From assembly GCF_003600645.1 (NCBI RefSeq), contig NZ_CP032482.1, positions 3,224,001 to 3,288,000 on the forward strand: a stretch of DNA of 64,000 nucleotides, given 5' to 3'. The stretch's first letter is position 1, and each line of letters begins with the position of its first letter. The notes under the pieces are model-generated. The model saw nothing but the letters and a program-made list of their open reading frames with translations. It did no database searches and was not told where the DNA came from. The position numbers and the translations under genes are program-made. Positions 30,183 to 40,334 of the stretch are shown here, piece by piece. This DNA is from Yersinia rochesterensis (lineage in GTDB: Bacteria > Pseudomonadota > Gammaproteobacteria > Enterobacterales > Enterobacteriaceae).

Positions 30183-31118
30183 TTAAATAACATTCTGATA
30201 TGAACAGGCGATTTGGGCTGCCAACTTCGCATTATTAAATACCAGCTGAATATTGGCGTTTAAACTGTCACCACCGGTTAGTTCAGCTACTCTGGCTAAT
30301 AGGAATGGTGTACTTTCCTTACCGATAACGCCCTGCTCTTCTGATTCTTTAACTGCCTGCTCAATAGCAGCATTAATCATACTTTCTGATAGCGCATATT
30401 GTTCAGGAATTGGATTAGCAACAACCATTCCCCCGCGTAGCCCCATTCCCCACTTGGCATTCATTGCTGCAGCAATTTGTTCCGCTGTGTTTAAAGTAAT
30501 ACTGACCTCAAATGGACTGGTACGGCAAAAGAATGCAGGTAGTGAGCGAGTTTGATAACCAATAACCGGAACGCCATTGGTTTCCAGATATTCAGTTGTT
30601 AAACCTAAGTCTAAAATAGATTTAGCCCCTGCACAGACCACGGTTACATTTGTTTTCGCCAGTTCTTGTAAGTCTGCTGAAATATCAAATGTCGTTGCCG
30701 CGCCCCGGTGTACACCGCCGATACCTCCAGTTGCAAAGACTTTAATATTGGCCATTTCCGCAATAATCATGGTGGAAGCCACTGTTGTTGCACCATGTTG
30801 CCCATTAGCCACCACAAAAGGTAAATCACGGCGGCTGACTTTCATGATGCTATGACCTTCCTTCCCCAACAATTCTATTTCATCACGGGATAAACCCGCT
30901 TTCATTCGGCCATTTATTACAGCAATTGTGGCAGGGATTGCGCCATTTTCACGAATTTTCTGTTCAACAAGTAAAGCCGTTTCAACATTTTGTGGGTAAG
31001 GCATCCCATGAGAAATAATAGTGGATTCCAATGCCACGACGGCTTTATTTTGCGCCAAGGCCTGCGCAACTTCTGGTGAAATATCTAAATAAGATTGTGC
31101 CACTTCATTATTTTTCAT
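30183..31118 (-). CDS. psuG: Pseudouridine-5'-phosphate glycosidase PsuG
   Basis: 311 residues (E. coli YeiN/PsuG 312). Cleaves the C-C glycosidic bond of pseudouridine 5'-phosphate to uracil and ribose-5-phosphate; Mn-dependent, cytoplasmic. Family blocks seen: ALESTIISHGMPYPQN (about 29-44), the KAGLSRDE segment, GGIGGVHRGAATTFDISADL (about 131-151) with the metal-linked DIS, and CAGAKSILDL. It overlaps psuK by four bases (ATGA), so it is coupled to it. Confidence 0.92.
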   Translation of the reverse strand: MKNNEVAQSYLDISPEVAQALAQNKAVVALESTIISHGMPYPQNVETALLVEQKIRENGAIPATIAVINGRMKAGLSRDEIELLGKEGHSIMKVSRRDLPFVVANGQHGATTVASTMIIAEMANIKVFATGGIGGVHRGAATTFDISADLQELAKTNVTVVCAGAKSILDLGLTTEYLETNGVPVIGYQTRSLPAFFCRTSPFEVSITLNTAEQIAAAMNAKWGMGLRGGMVVANPIPEQYALSESMINAAIEQAVKESEEQGVIGKESTPFLLARVAELTGGDSLNANIQLVFNNAKLAAQIACSYQNVI

Positions 31119-32206
31119 GGTTGTAATTCCAATAGTTTTTTGACACTGCCATTCGACAGATTGGGGTTATTGGTCAGTTCAGAGGAAAGCGTTAATGCTG
31201 AACACCCTTGAGCAAAACGAATACTTTCAGCAAACTCCATATCATCGAGCCAGCAACTTGCTAACCCTGACATCATGGCATCTCCGGCACCGGTCACATT
31301 AACAATGTTGATATTCAGTGGCAGTGACCAGCCGGTCTGCCCATCAATTTCGCTGAAATAAACGCCATCTTTACCCATACTCAGTGCCAACCGTTGGACA
31401 CCTTGTTGATGGAACCAATTCGCTACGGCTGGAATATCATCGCGGCTATCAATCTTCATACCACTCAATATTTCTGCTTCAAGGCGGTTAGGTTTCAATG
31501 TATGAATATGAGATAGCCAGTTCTTAATTCTGGGAGCTTTGAATGCGGATACCGTATCGACAAAGACCGGTACATTACCGGCATTGGTAAATATCCATGA
31601 GAGCGATTCTTCTGTTAAATTACAGTCAATAACGAGAATTCCAGCATGCTGAATTAATTCTTTGGTGGTAGCCAATAATGATGGCGTTAATTTTTCTAAA
31701 ATACGCATATCATTAATCGCCACCAACATTTCCCCACTATTATCCAGTAGCGAAACATAAGTTGAGGTATTTTCCCCATGAAGGCTGTGGCAATTGCTGA
31801 CATTAACACCGGCTCGTTTGGCCTCATCAACCAATGTAGCACCGTAAAAGTCATCACCCACCACTGAAATTAAATGACACTCTTTTCCTAATAAAGCGAT
31901 ATTTTCGGCAATGTTTCGACCAACCCCACCCGGAGTACATTTTATTTTTCCCGGATTAGAGTCTTCATAAATAAGTTTGCTGGCAGCATAGCCACAAACA
32001 TCCATATTGACAGATCCAATCACCACCACGTAGCTGTGCTCAGATAATATATATCCCTTCCCTTTGATATAGCCCTTTTGCATCAGATTCATAATGTGAC
32101 CGGCAACACCCGAGCGACTTATGCCTATAATATCGGCAATTTCTTGCTGGGGGATCAACGGATCTCGTCTCAGAAGCTGCAATATTTGTTTTTCTCGGCT
32201 GGTCAT
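31115..32206 (-). CDS. psuK: Pseudouridine kinase with N-terminal HTH (PsuK/YeiI type)
   Basis: PfkB-family kinase that makes pseudouridine 5'-phosphate for PsuG. 363 residues if started at MTSREKQILQ (32206); a longer frame begins at 32233 without a ribosome site. It has an extra N-terminal winged-helix domain (about 1-60, IPQQEIADIIGISRSGVAGHIMNLM), as in E. coli YeiI but not in E. coli PsuK (313 residues). The kinase domain has GGVGRNIAENIALLG (about 90-104) and the anion-hole/catalytic motif VTGAGDAMMSGL near 310-322. It may therefore regulate its own operon. It is the first gene of the psuK-psuG-transporter unit. Confidence 0.85.
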   Translation of the reverse strand: MTSREKQILQLLRRDPLIPQQEIADIIGISRSGVAGHIMNLMQKGYIKGKGYILSEHSYVVVIGSVNMDVCGYAASKLIYEDSNPGKIKCTPGGVGRNIAENIALLGKECHLISVVGDDFYGATLVDEAKRAGVNVSNCHSLHGENTSTYVSLLDNSGEMLVAINDMRILEKLTPSLLATTKELIQHAGILVIDCNLTEESLSWIFTNAGNVPVFVDTVSAFKAPRIKNWLSHIHTLKPNRLEAEILSGMKIDSRDDIPAVANWFHQQGVQRLALSMGKDGVYFSEIDGQTGWSLPLNINIVNVTGAGDAMMSGLASCWLDDMEFAESIRFAQGCSALTLSSELTNNPNLSNGSVKKLLELQP

Positions 32207-32610
32207 AATGGACACTTGTTTGTTTTTAAACATGTGTCTGTTTTATTATTTTGTTCGGATAGAGTAAAGCATATTTTATTAGTCTGTTTCAAAGTTGGGA
32301 GAATGATCGTAAGCACGTTTTCAAGCAGTTACAGCCACTTTTTTGTGAAGTAACTCAAGTTATTCCTATTATTAAATTAAATTTAAACAGTAATAATCTT
32401 ATATGCAGAATATCCACCTAAAAATAAAGATAGATAATCAACAAGATAAGTATTAATCAACAAATAACCAAACAAATGTTTGGTTGTCTATTTTTCAGGA
32501 AAGAATGTTATGAATAGCTATAACTGTGTTTCATCGAATAATGATCTATTTCACAATATAGAGGGTTTATTATCTCAGATTTTCTGCAGTGAAAAGTGGC
32601 AGGATAAAAA
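32207..32610. other. psuK upstream region / proA downstream gap
   Basis: About 400 AT-rich bases. Contains a CRP-like half-palindrome TGTGA-N6-TCAAG (32344-32359) on the psuK upstream side and a perfect palindrome ACCAAACA-AA-TGTTTGGT (32467-32484). The latter is followed by an AGGAAAG site and an ATG at 32510 (see findings). No gene is called. Confidence 0.45.
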
Positions 32611-32611
32611 T

Positions 32612-32644
32612 AAAGCGACATCGGCAGGTGCCAAATGTCGCTTT
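32612..32644 (-). terminator. Rho-independent terminator of proBA
   Basis: Ten-base-pair perfect stem AAAGCGACAT / ATGTCGCTTT, 26 bp after the proA stop, followed on the bottom strand by TTATTTTT. Confidence 0.85.
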
Positions 32645-32669
32645 AAAGTGATTAAATATACCGGATATC

Positions 32670-33929
32670 TTAGATACGGATTAAATCATCGCCGTAACCA
32701 ATCCACTTATAAGTTGTCAGTGCATCTAATCCCATTGGGCCACGGGCATGAAGTTTTTGCGTGCTGACTGCCACTTCTGCGCCCAAACCGAACTGGCCGC
32801 CATCAGTGAAACGCGTACTGGCATTGACATAAACAGCAGAAGAATCAACCGCACGAACAAAATGTTCGGCGCTACTCAATGAGCGGGTCAAAATAGCATC
32901 AGAATGGCTGGTGCCATGTTCACGGATATGGTCGATGGCAGCATCGATATCAGCCACAATATCCACATTGAGATCCAGAGATAGCCATTCATCGTCATAA
33001 TCAGCGGCTTTCACAGGCACAACCTTGGCTTTACCTTCCGCCAGATACGGCATAGCTTGCGAGCTGGCATGCAGTGTCACACCCAAAGCATGCATTCTGG
33101 CACTTAACACCGGCAGGAAGCGCTCGGCGATTGCCTGATGAACCAACAAGGTTTCCAATGAGTTACACGCACTTGGGCGCTGAATTTTAGCATTTTCAAT
33201 GACCAGCAGTGCTTTTTCAAAATCGGCACTTTCATCGACAAAGGTATGGCAAACACCAATACCTCCGGTAATAACCGGAATAGTGGATTGCTCACGGCAC
33301 AGTTTATGTAAGCCCGCGCCCCCGCGTGGAATCAACATGTCGATATAGTTATCCATACGCAGCAATTGAGTGACCAACTCGCGATCCGGGCTTTCGATCG
33401 CCTGTACAGCTGCGGGCGGTAAGCCACATTGCTCCAGCGCTTGCTGAATAACTTTCACTGTCGCCTGATTCGTATGGTGTGTCTCTTTACCGCCACGCAA
33501 AATAACCGCGTTGCCGGTCTTCAAACATAAGCTAGCCACATCAATTGTAACATTGGGGCGAGCTTCATAAATGACACCTATGACACCCAGAGGTACGCGG
33601 CGGCGCTCCAGTTTCAAGCCACTGTCGAGCAAACTGCCGTCAATAACCCGGCCTACAGGATCATTCAGCCGGCATACCTGGCGCACATCATTTGCAATGG
33701 CGGCTAAACGCGTGGGGTTGAGCAACAACCTATCCAACAGCGCCTCACTCATGCCACTGTCACGTGCAACTGCCATATCTTGTTCATTAGCCTGTAAAAT
33801 GGCCTGACTTTCAGACTCAAGCAGATTGGCTATCACGACCAAAGCCTGATTTTTCTTTGCCGTACTCAGCATCGCCAATTGCCAGGAGGCCTGTTTAGCG
33901 GCTTTCCCCATCTGTTCCAGCATGCTCAT
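32670..33929 (-). CDS. proA: Gamma-glutamyl phosphate reductase ProA
   Basis: Second enzyme of proline synthesis: reduces gamma-glutamyl phosphate to glutamate semialdehyde with NADPH. 419 residues (E. coli 417). Visible: [33 protein letters not shown] (family signature region, about 117-150) and the catalytic-Cys region with [12 protein letters not shown] (about 250). The first ATG at 33929 has AAGGAG five bases before; the MLEQMG start used in E. coli is two codons further in. It follows proB by 9 bp. Confidence 0.96.
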   Translation of the reverse strand: MSMLEQMGKAAKQASWQLAMLSTAKKNQALVVIANLLESESQAILQANEQDMAVARDSGMSEALLDRLLLNPTRLAAIANDVRQVCRLNDPVGRVIDGSLLDSGLKLERRRVPLGVIGVIYEARPNVTIDVASLCLKTGNAVILRGGKETHHTNQATVKVIQQALEQCGLPPAAVQAIESPDRELVTQLLRMDNYIDMLIPRGGAGLHKLCREQSTIPVITGGIGVCHTFVDESADFEKALLVIENAKIQRPSACNSLETLLVHQAIAERFLPVLSARMHALGVTLHASSQAMPYLAEGKAKVVPVKAADYDDEWLSLDLNVDIVADIDAAIDHIREHGTSHSDAILTRSLSSAEHFVRAVDSSAVYVNASTRFTDGGQFGLGAEVAVSTQKLHARGPMGLDALTTYKWIGYGDDLIRI

Positions 33930-33938
33930 ACTTGCTCC

Positions 33939-35042
33939 TTAGCTGACAATCATATCGTCACGATGAACAGCCACCGGGCCGTATTCATACCCGAGAATTT
34001 CACTGATTTGTTGCGAATGATGCCCTGCTAACATACGCAAAGCATCGCTGTTGTAGCGCGACACACCATGAGCCAAATCGCGCCCACTAAGATTGCGGAT
34101 ACGAATAACTTCGCCGCGCGAGAAATTCCCCAGCACACTGCGAATACCTTTTGGCAGTAGCGAACTGCCCCGTTCAATAATAGCAGTAACAGCACCATCA
34201 TCGACGGTGATTTCACCCGCTGGCGGTGCGCCAAAAATCCAGCGTTTACGATTTTCCAGTGGTGTTTCCAGCGCGTGGAATCGGGTGCCAACCGGCGTCC
34301 CCTCAATCACATCAGCAATGACACCCACCTGACTGCCCGCAGCAATCACAACATCAATACCGGCACGACACGCCACATCCGCCGCCTGTAATTTTGTTGC
34401 CATGCCGCCCGTGCCCAAGCCAGAGACGCTATCGCCCGCCACCCCGCGCAAAGCATCATCGATACCATGCACTTCGCGGATTAATTCAGCTGCTGGATTA
34501 TTACGTGGATCGGCGGTGTACAACCCGGCCTGATCAGTCAGTAACAGTAGCTTGTCAGCACCGGCCAGAATCGCGGCCAGTGCCGAGAGATTATCATTAT
34601 CGCCCACTTTGATTTCAGCGGTAGCCACGGCATCGTTTTCATTGATTACCGGCACAATACGGTTATCCAGCAAAGCATTCATGGTGTCACGGGCGTTTAA
34701 GAAACGCTCGCGATCTTCTAAATCAGCACGGGTCAGCAACATCTGGCCGATATGGATACCGTAGATTGAGAACAACTGTTCCCAGAGTTGAATAAGCCGA
34801 CTTTGCCCGACCGCGGCTAATAATTGCTTCGAGGCAATAGTGGCGGGTAATTCCGGATAACCCAAGTGTTCACGTCCGGCCGCAATGGCTCCAGAAGTAA
34901 CAATAACAATACGATGACCTTTTGCGTGTTGCTGGGCGCATTGGCGCACCAATTCAACAATATGGGCACGGTTGAGACGACGGGAGCCGCCGGTCAGAAC
35001 ACTCGTCCCCAATTTCACAACCAAAGTCTGGCTGCCACTCAT
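33939..35042 (-). CDS. proB: Glutamate 5-kinase ProB
   Basis: First, proline-inhibited enzyme of proline synthesis; phosphorylates glutamate. 367 residues, identical in length to E. coli ProB. The amino-acid-kinase domain (about 1-250) shows [12 protein letters not shown] (8-19), INENDAVA and [12 protein letters not shown]; a C-terminal PUA domain (about 275-360) follows. Operon with proA, terminator at 32612-32644. Confidence 0.97.
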   Translation of the reverse strand: MSGSQTLVVKLGTSVLTGGSRRLNRAHIVELVRQCAQQHAKGHRIVIVTSGAIAAGREHLGYPELPATIASKQLLAAVGQSRLIQLWEQLFSIYGIHIGQMLLTRADLEDRERFLNARDTMNALLDNRIVPVINENDAVATAEIKVGDNDNLSALAAILAGADKLLLLTDQAGLYTADPRNNPAAELIREVHGIDDALRGVAGDSVSGLGTGGMATKLQAADVACRAGIDVVIAAGSQVGVIADVIEGTPVGTRFHALETPLENRKRWIFGAPPAGEITVDDGAVTAIIERGSSLLPKGIRSVLGNFSRGEVIRIRNLSGRDLAHGVSRYNSDALRMLAGHHSQQISEILGYEYGPVAVHRDDMIVS

Positions 35043-35145
35043 AATTTTTCTGCCGTTGGGATGAAGAATAAAAGAAAGGGTATAGGAGTCTTTTTAACAG
35101 GCGGGAGCCGTTATGCCAAGTACTTTGCGTATCAGCTTCTTAATT

Positions 35146-35178
35146 GGCATTGCAGGTTGGATATACGCCTGCAATGCC
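35146..35178. terminator. Perfect hairpin between proB and crl
   Basis: Eleven-base-pair perfect stem GGCATTGCAGG / CCTGCAATGCC with an 11-base loop, 19 bp after the crl stop. The U-run is poor on both strands, so it may be an mRNA-stabilising hairpin more than a terminator. Confidence 0.55.
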
Positions 35179-35196
35179 CGTTAAACAAGTCTATTT

Positions 35197-35598
35197 TTAC
35201 GCCAACAACTTAACCGGCTGTTCGCTGAAATCTTGCGCTGGCTCCAATCTCATTTCAATGGAAGTCAGCATCTCGGCGAGGCGTTTATGGAAACCACGCA
35301 GCGTGGTCTCCAGTTTCTCTTGTACTTCAGGATCTTTAATCTTTTCCGCTTTCCAGTTGCCATCTTTATTAAACAGACCAAACTGGTAAACATAGGTAAA
35401 ATGATCAGCCGCCGGTTCCAGTTCTATCCACCATCCCCAGAACTCACGCTTCTCTGGAGCAAGCTTCACATTGACGCACACAGCTAAGCAATCAAAGAAA
35501 AATCGGTCATTCTGGCACTGCCCTTCACGCAGGTATGGCCCTAAAGCGGCAAAACGTTTCATAAGCTTACTTTTAGGATGAGCACTGGTTGACGTCAT
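35197..35598 (-). CDS. crl: Sigma-S assembly factor Crl
   Basis: 133-residue protein that binds RpoS and helps it assemble with core RNA polymerase, raising expression of stationary-phase genes. The conserved block [11 protein letters not shown] (about 53-63) and [21 protein letters not shown] are present. Usual neighbours proBA and frsA flank it. Single-gene unit. Confidence 0.93.
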   Translation of the reverse strand: MTSTSAHPKSKLMKRFAALGPYLREGQCQNDRFFFDCLAVCVNVKLAPEKREFWGWWIELEPAADHFTYVYQFGLFNKDGNWKAEKIKDPEVQEKLETTLRGFHKRLAEMLTSIEMRLEPAQDFSEQPVKLLA

Positions 35599-35657
35599 TC
35601 TTAAATCTCCTTATGTAGGCCCACCTTTTTAGCAAACTGTTAAAAATTAGCAACTCA

Positions 35658-36905
35658 TTAACGCATTTTATCTTCTAACCACTGACTGGTTTGCAATAAT
35701 GCACGATGGAAATTGTCATATAGTGGTGTTGATGATATGGGTAATAATTTGCCATCAGCGGAAGAAGAACAAATCAGTTTAGCTTCCTCTTTCGGACTGA
35801 AAGGGTCATTTTCCCAAAAGCCTGCCAACATTGGTGTTTGACAGCGTCGCCCCAATAACCCCTGCGTTTTCAAAGAATAGCGGTTCATTTCTGCTCTGAG
35901 TATTTCATCCGCAGCATCTGCCATTCCCAAGCGGCTAGCCATCACATCCATATACATGTCGGGCATTTTGCGCTGACTATCGGCATTACACAGAAGATGG
36001 TGCACAATCGGGCCGAGGCACGCCACAGCACGCACACGTTGCGGTTCTAAATACCCCAAACGAACCGCCACATTGGCACCAAAACGGAAACCAAAAACAC
36101 TGACGCGCTGGTGATCAATCCAAGGAACTGTTGGCAATGCTTGCAACACTTGCTGATGCAGGAAACTGGTGTCTTGAGTAAGTTTCCACTTTGACGAAGC
36201 CCCGACGGACGGCATGTCGATGGTCAACATCGCTATCCCTTTGGGAGCCAGATAGTCTCGGAACAGGCGATAATAATCACTTTGCAATGTATCCAGCCCG
36301 CCGCACATCAGTACCGTCGGGAATGGCGCGCTGCCGATGGTTGGCAGATGCAGGAACCCATTAAGAGTCCCGCCATCTGAAATATCAAAACTAAGCTCTT
36401 TCAAAGTGTAAGGCAGATGCTTGGCGGCGGCTTCATAAGCGCGGTTAGACAGCACCTCGACTTGCTCGGCCAACTCATCACCTTTCAAATGTGGATAACC
36501 GGCGATGCTGTATAAATTAGCCGCATTTAGCCAATACTGGCCGGCATTCATTGGGTCCGCTTCATCCATGGCTTTTTGCTGCCACTGCATCCCCTGATGG
36601 GCCCATTCATAAATCCAATTACCGTTACGATAACCCACCACGGTATCCAGCAAGTCATTATCGCTGTGTTCCGCTTTCGAGCAGGCAATCCGTGATAATA
36701 CCTCTTCGATTTCCAGAGGATCAACACCACGCCAAGTCCAGATAAGGCGGTTAATCATGCGGTACCAATGATGGGTAGTATCGCCATCCAGTGCCGAGTG
36801 AACCGTCACCGCATTATTGCAGTGAGCATGCCGCACTAAAGTAGAGGTTTCAGGATGCTTGAATTTTGGTTTGAACAGAATTTCAGAAAGGTTGGCTTGT
36901 GCCAT
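35658..36905 (-). CDS. frsA: FrsA (fermentation-respiration switch protein)
   Basis: 415 residues, E. coli FrsA (YafA) 414; an alpha/beta-hydrolase-fold protein that binds unphosphorylated EIIA-Glc. The usual GxSxG nucleophile elbow reads FGFRFGAN, without serine, as in other FrsA proteins, so ordinary esterase chemistry is doubtful. The frame opens six codons earlier at 36923, but those codons overlap the GGAGG site; the ATG at 36905 ([11 protein letters not shown]) fits the family. Between crl and gpt as in E. coli. Confidence 0.92.
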   Translation of the reverse strand: MAQANLSEILFKPKFKHPETSTLVRHAHCNNAVTVHSALDGDTTHHWYRMINRLIWTWRGVDPLEIEEVLSRIACSKAEHSDNDLLDTVVGYRNGNWIYEWAHQGMQWQQKAMDEADPMNAGQYWLNAANLYSIAGYPHLKGDELAEQVEVLSNRAYEAAAKHLPYTLKELSFDISDGGTLNGFLHLPTIGSAPFPTVLMCGGLDTLQSDYYRLFRDYLAPKGIAMLTIDMPSVGASSKWKLTQDTSFLHQQVLQALPTVPWIDHQRVSVFGFRFGANVAVRLGYLEPQRVRAVACLGPIVHHLLCNADSQRKMPDMYMDVMASRLGMADAADEILRAEMNRYSLKTQGLLGRRCQTPMLAGFWENDPFSPKEEAKLICSSSADGKLLPISSTPLYDNFHRALLQTSQWLEDKMR

Positions 36906-37030
36906 AGTAACAATAGCCTCCATAAGCCGTGATTCAGGCCCGTTAAGGGCTGGTCAGATGGGGTCAGTGTACTCATACTGCGCGGAAAATGAAACGCCCG
37001 GTAGGCACCGGGCATTTAAATTACACTAAA

Positions 37031-37489
37031 TTATTTGCCGCTCAAAGGCGCGACGAAAGTTACCGCCATATCCCACGGCTGCTCAATCCAGGTACCTTGA
37101 GGAATATCAATCACATAGTCATCGACTAGTGGACGACCCGCTGGTTTGGCAAAGATGGTCACAAAATGTGCTTTAGGATACATTTCACGGATAGCTTTCG
37201 CCGTACCGCCAGTATCAACCAAGTCATCAATCACGATAAAGCCTTCACCGTCGCCTTCTGCGCGCTTCAAAACTTTAAGCTCACCTTGGTTATCATGGTG
37301 ATAGCTGGCGATGCAAACGGTATCGACATAACGAATACCCAGCTCGCGCGCCAGAATACCCGCCGGCACTAACCCACCACGGCTAACCGCGATGATACCT
37401 TTCCATTGTTCAGCAGGCAGTAAACGCTGTGCCAATTTGCGGGCATGAATTTGCAACATATCCCAAGTAACGACGTATTTTTCGCTCAT
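37031..37489 (-). CDS. gpt: Xanthine-guanine phosphoribosyltransferase Gpt
   Basis: Purine salvage enzyme that joins PRPP to xanthine, guanine or hypoxanthine. 152 residues, as in E. coli. The PRPP loop is [14 protein letters not shown] (about 83-96). The open frame runs upstream to 37591, but [13 protein letters not shown] at 37489 is the family start. In E. coli pepD lies next to gpt; here 15 kb of polysaccharide genes separate them. Confidence 0.95.
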   Translation of the reverse strand: MSEKYVVTWDMLQIHARKLAQRLLPAEQWKGIIAVSRGGLVPAGILARELGIRYVDTVCIASYHHDNQGELKVLKRAEGDGEGFIVIDDLVDTGGTAKAIREMYPKAHFVTIFAKPAGRPLVDDYVIDIPQGTWIEQPWDMAVTFVAPLSGK

Positions 37490-38213
37490 AAAGTGTAATC
37501 CCAGCCAGTATAGAAGTGGCTTGCCATGATTCAGAAAGGGGAAAAAAGGTTGCGCGAGATTATAGAGAGCCAGCCGAATAAAAACCAGCAATTATCCGGC
37601 TAATTAGTAAAAATTGCGGGTATCAAACTGGTATAAAAAGCAAAAGTCACTGTCAAAAATGCCATCAAATGGCGTGTGGTCGAATGCTTCAAGAGAAGCT
37701 GTAAAGTCGAAGACCCCCGCCATAATCAGAAACATTGATGACCACAGTGCTTTGTTGTTTAACAACACCAATTTTAACAAAAATCTAAATTTTAAAATGA
37801 AAGAACTGCGGTAATAATTTAATGATACTTTTACAGAATACTCAATAAGACCACATAACATCTCATCATAAAATCTTAATACATAACAATTAGTTAAGTT
37901 TTATTGGCAGCTCACGAATCAGCCTTAGACACACAAATCTACTCATCATCAGATATACACAACAAAATGGTGGGAAAAGAATGATGGGGAAGTCGCCCAC
38001 ACCACATATGTGCCGCCACTCAAATAAATAACACTAAACTAATTATCACGTTTCGCTTGTAATTCTAGAGTATAAATACGAAAATAACTGAAATATGTGG
38101 GATTGTTATAACACAAAAATCTGGGTTGTTGAGTCAAAATATGACGCCCCTTAAGCTAAATGGAAATTGTGTAGAAACGCCCGCAATTAGCCACTAAGAT
38201 AAGAGCGCAATAT
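37490..38213. other. Gap between gpt and the polysaccharide locus
   Basis: About 720 bp, increasingly AT-rich away from gpt. It presumably holds the gpt promoter and the promoter of the polysaccharide cluster just before the JUMPstart. The ORFs in it (such as 37604-37861 on the bottom strand) have no recognisable domain or ribosome site and are not called. Confidence 0.5.
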
Positions 38214-38251
38214 CAGTGCGTTGGCAGCTGTAAGCCAAGGGCGGTAGCGTG
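38214..38251 (+). promoter_or_regulatory. JUMPstart with ops element (RfaH recruitment)
   Basis: The 38-bp stretch matches the JUMPstart pattern found upstream of enterobacterial O-antigen, capsule and LPS operons, with GGCAGCTGTAAGCC leading into the ops core GGCGGTAGCGTG at 38240-38251. ops pauses RNA polymerase and loads the antiterminator RfaH. It points into the gene cluster, with the first gene about 520 bp downstream. Confidence 0.93.
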
Positions 38252-38655
38252 GATAATTGCGTTAGAGGTAGAGTACACATAGACCAGAACATTTCTCTAA
38301 GTATATTTATCCACTAAGAAATTGGTTTTTTAGTTGTTCTTCCTTTAGGACTTACTCCTATTCCATAATTACTATTTGTAAATCATATCATGTTAATAAA
38401 ACAAGTTGCTTCTCATTAATAAAAGAAGAGTTGAGCTTTACTAAAAAATACAATAATTAGATAATTAATATACAGATAAATATTAACACTTTTAGTCCGT
38501 AATAGGAAAAAGATAAATGATCGATTAAAATACAACCATTGAATCTCTGAACTGCATCAAGGGGGAAATTTGATTTAAAATAATCAAACCCCAAACTCTT
38601 CATGGCATTTTATTAAATAATCACCCTGCAAGAACATTGTTATTATTCAAAAAAC
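38252..38655. other. Long AT-rich leader of the polysaccharide operon
   Basis: About 400 bp between ops and the leader hairpin, very AT-rich, no ORF of note. It is probably transcribed, as ops acts in the transcribed leader. Confidence 0.5.
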
Positions 38656-38690
38656 AAAATTAACCATTATAAATTATAATGGTTAATTTT
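38656..38690 (+). terminator. 15-bp perfect hairpin in the operon leader
   Basis: Arms AAAATTAACCATTAT and ATAATGGTTAATTTT with a five-base loop, followed by GGTTTTAG, 85 bp before the first gene. Its stem is AT-rich but long. It could be an intrinsic terminator that RfaH-modified polymerase reads through, or a remnant of earlier recombination. Confidence 0.5.
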
Positions 38691-38775
38691 GGTTTTAGTC
38701 ATTGTTATAGTAAATATTTCAACTAAGACATGTCAATTAAACTTAAATTTTAAGAATATATAATTTGGATTAACC

Positions 38776-39174
38776 ATGAAAACAATAATTACATTTGGAA
38801 CATTTGATGTTTTCCATGTAGGTCATATAAATATATTGGAACGTGCGGCATCTTATGGAGATAAACTTATTGTTGGTGTTTCATCAGATGAGTTAAACTT
38901 TAGCAAAAAGAAAAGATATCCTATTTATTGCCAAAATGATCGAGTAAAAATTATTAGCTCATTACGATTTGTTGATGAAGTATTCATTGAGGAATCTCTA
39001 GAGCTAAAACTAGATTACATCAAGCAATATAATGCAGCAATTTTAGTCATGGGCGATGATTGGGTCGGGCGTTTTGACTGGGTGAAAGAAGCCTGTGACG
39101 TCATTTACTTACCAAGAACACCATCAATATCTACCACTGAAATTATCGAAGTTGTAAGGTCAATGCCCAAATGA
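38776..39174 (+). CDS. tagD: Glycerol-3-phosphate cytidylyltransferase (TagD-like)
   Basis: 132 residues, the size of Bacillus TagD (129). Makes CDP-glycerol from CTP and sn-glycerol-3-phosphate. The nucleotidyltransferase motifs are intact: TFGTFDVFHVGH with the HxGH at about 15-18, RYPIYCQNDRV, and the closing RTPSISTTEI. It is the first gene of the polysaccharide cluster; its stop overlaps the next start (ATGA). TagD enzymes belong to teichoic acid synthesis in Gram-positives; here the product feeds the neighbouring glycerophosphotransferase. A different cytidylyltransferase substrate is possible but unlikely given the neighbour. Confidence 0.88.
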   Translation: MKTIITFGTFDVFHVGHINILERAASYGDKLIVGVSSDELNFSKKKRYPIYCQNDRVKIISSLRFVDEVFIEESLELKLDYIKQYNAAILVMGDDWVGRFDWVKEACDVIYLPRTPSISTTEIIEVVRSMPK

Positions 39175-40334
39175 TAAGTAAAAAAAAAGCCGCTAGAATT
39201 ATAAAAAAAGTAATTAGTGCTATAAGTGGAATCATACCTAAAAACAATAAAAAAATAATATTTAAGAGTCGACCAGATATCTCAGGGAATGCTAAAGCAC
39301 TAAGTGAATTTATAAGTAAAAATCACAATGATTACAAAATAATTTGGCTCGTCGAAAGCGACTGTAAAGCTAATGATCTCAATATTAATATAATTAAAAC
39401 AGGCACATTTAAGTCTCTCTACCATTATTTTACTAGTAAATACATTATTACAACCCATAATGAAATGATTGGAACTAAAGCAGCTTCACAGATATATATT
39501 AGTTTATGGCATGGAATGCCTCTGAAAAAAATATGCTATCTAGGTGAGTTTGATAACGTAGGTATGGAAGACTACTCTGCAAATAGAATAGCTACATCCG
39601 AGATCATGCGTTCTATAATTTCAGCCTGTTTCAGAGAGAAAGCAAATAATGTATATATAACAGGGCAACCTAGAAATGATTTTTTATTTCAAAGTCGACC
39701 GATAGATGTTACAGATAAAAAATCCAGAATTAATAAAAAGAAAATAATATATGCTCCAACCTTTCGAGAGAATCAAACAGCATTGCAGTACTCGGATGGC
39801 AGTGCAATTAAAGAAAATAACTTTTTACGTGTCACTGACTTTAACATAGAAGCTCTGGATACTTTCCTTGATGAAAATAATGCAGAACTTTTTATTAAAC
39901 TTCATCCTTTCGAAGAAAAAACATTCATTTCAACTGAATTGACCAATAATATAACAATAATAAAGACAGAGACCTTACATGAAATAAATCTAGATATCAA
40001 TCACTTGCTAAACAAGATGGATATTTTAGTTACGGATTATTCCTCTATCTATTTCGATTATATGCTGCTCGATCGGCCTATTTGTTTTCTTGTCCCCGAC
40101 ATTGATGCATATGGGAACTCAAGAGGTGGTTTTACACTTGAACCCGTTAAATTTTGGATGCCAGGAGCTCACACCTTCAGTCAGTATTCCTTGCAAGATG
40201 AATTGAAAAAATTGCTCGATGGACAAGATGATTATCAGGAGCAGCGTAATATGGTTAACAATGTAATTAATTTTTATAAGGATGAAAATAGCAGTGAGCG
40301 AGTTTTCCAAAAATTCTTCATCTCCAATCAATAA
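39171..40334 (+). CDS. CDP-glycerol glycerophosphotransferase (TagB/TagF family)
   Basis: 387 residues covering the catalytic domain of the CDP-glycerol:polyol-phosphate transferases of wall teichoic acid synthesis. Motifs: SLWHGMPLKK (about 112-121), FIKLHPFEE (about 244) and VTDYSSIYFDYMLLDRP (about 289-305). It would transfer glycerol phosphate from CDP-glycerol to a lipid-linked sugar on the cytoplasmic face. No signal peptide; a basic N-terminus (KKKAARIIKK) suits membrane association. It is coupled to tagD by overlap and overlaps the next frame by about 50 bp. Whether it adds one unit (primase-like) or several is not readable. Confidence 0.88.
   Translation: MISKKKAARIIKKVISAISGIIPKNNKKIIFKSRPDISGNAKALSEFISKNHNDYKIIWLVESDCKANDLNINIIKTGTFKSLYHYFTSKYIITTHNEMIGTKAASQIYISLWHGMPLKKICYLGEFDNVGMEDYSANRIATSEIMRSIISACFREKANNVYITGQPRNDFLFQSRPIDVTDKKSRINKKKIIYAPTFRENQTALQYSDGSAIKENNFLRVTDFNIEALDTFLDENNAELFIKLHPFEEKTFISTELTNNITIIKTETLHEINLDINHLLNKMDILVTDYSSIYFDYMLLDRPICFLVPDIDAYGNSRGGFTLEPVKFWMPGAHTFSQYSLQDELKKLLDGQDDYQEQRNMVNNVINFYKDENSSERVFQKFFISNQ

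Noticed and set aside
32480..32767. 95-codon ORF through the proA terminator and proA antisense.
   Set aside because: Only its first part has a ribosome site; the rest is antisense to a terminator and a conserved gene. Kept only as a finding about a possible lost gene or leader.
37604..37861. 85-codon ORF in the gpt-JUMPstart gap.
   Set aside because: No domain, no ribosome site, composition driven by AT-rich DNA.
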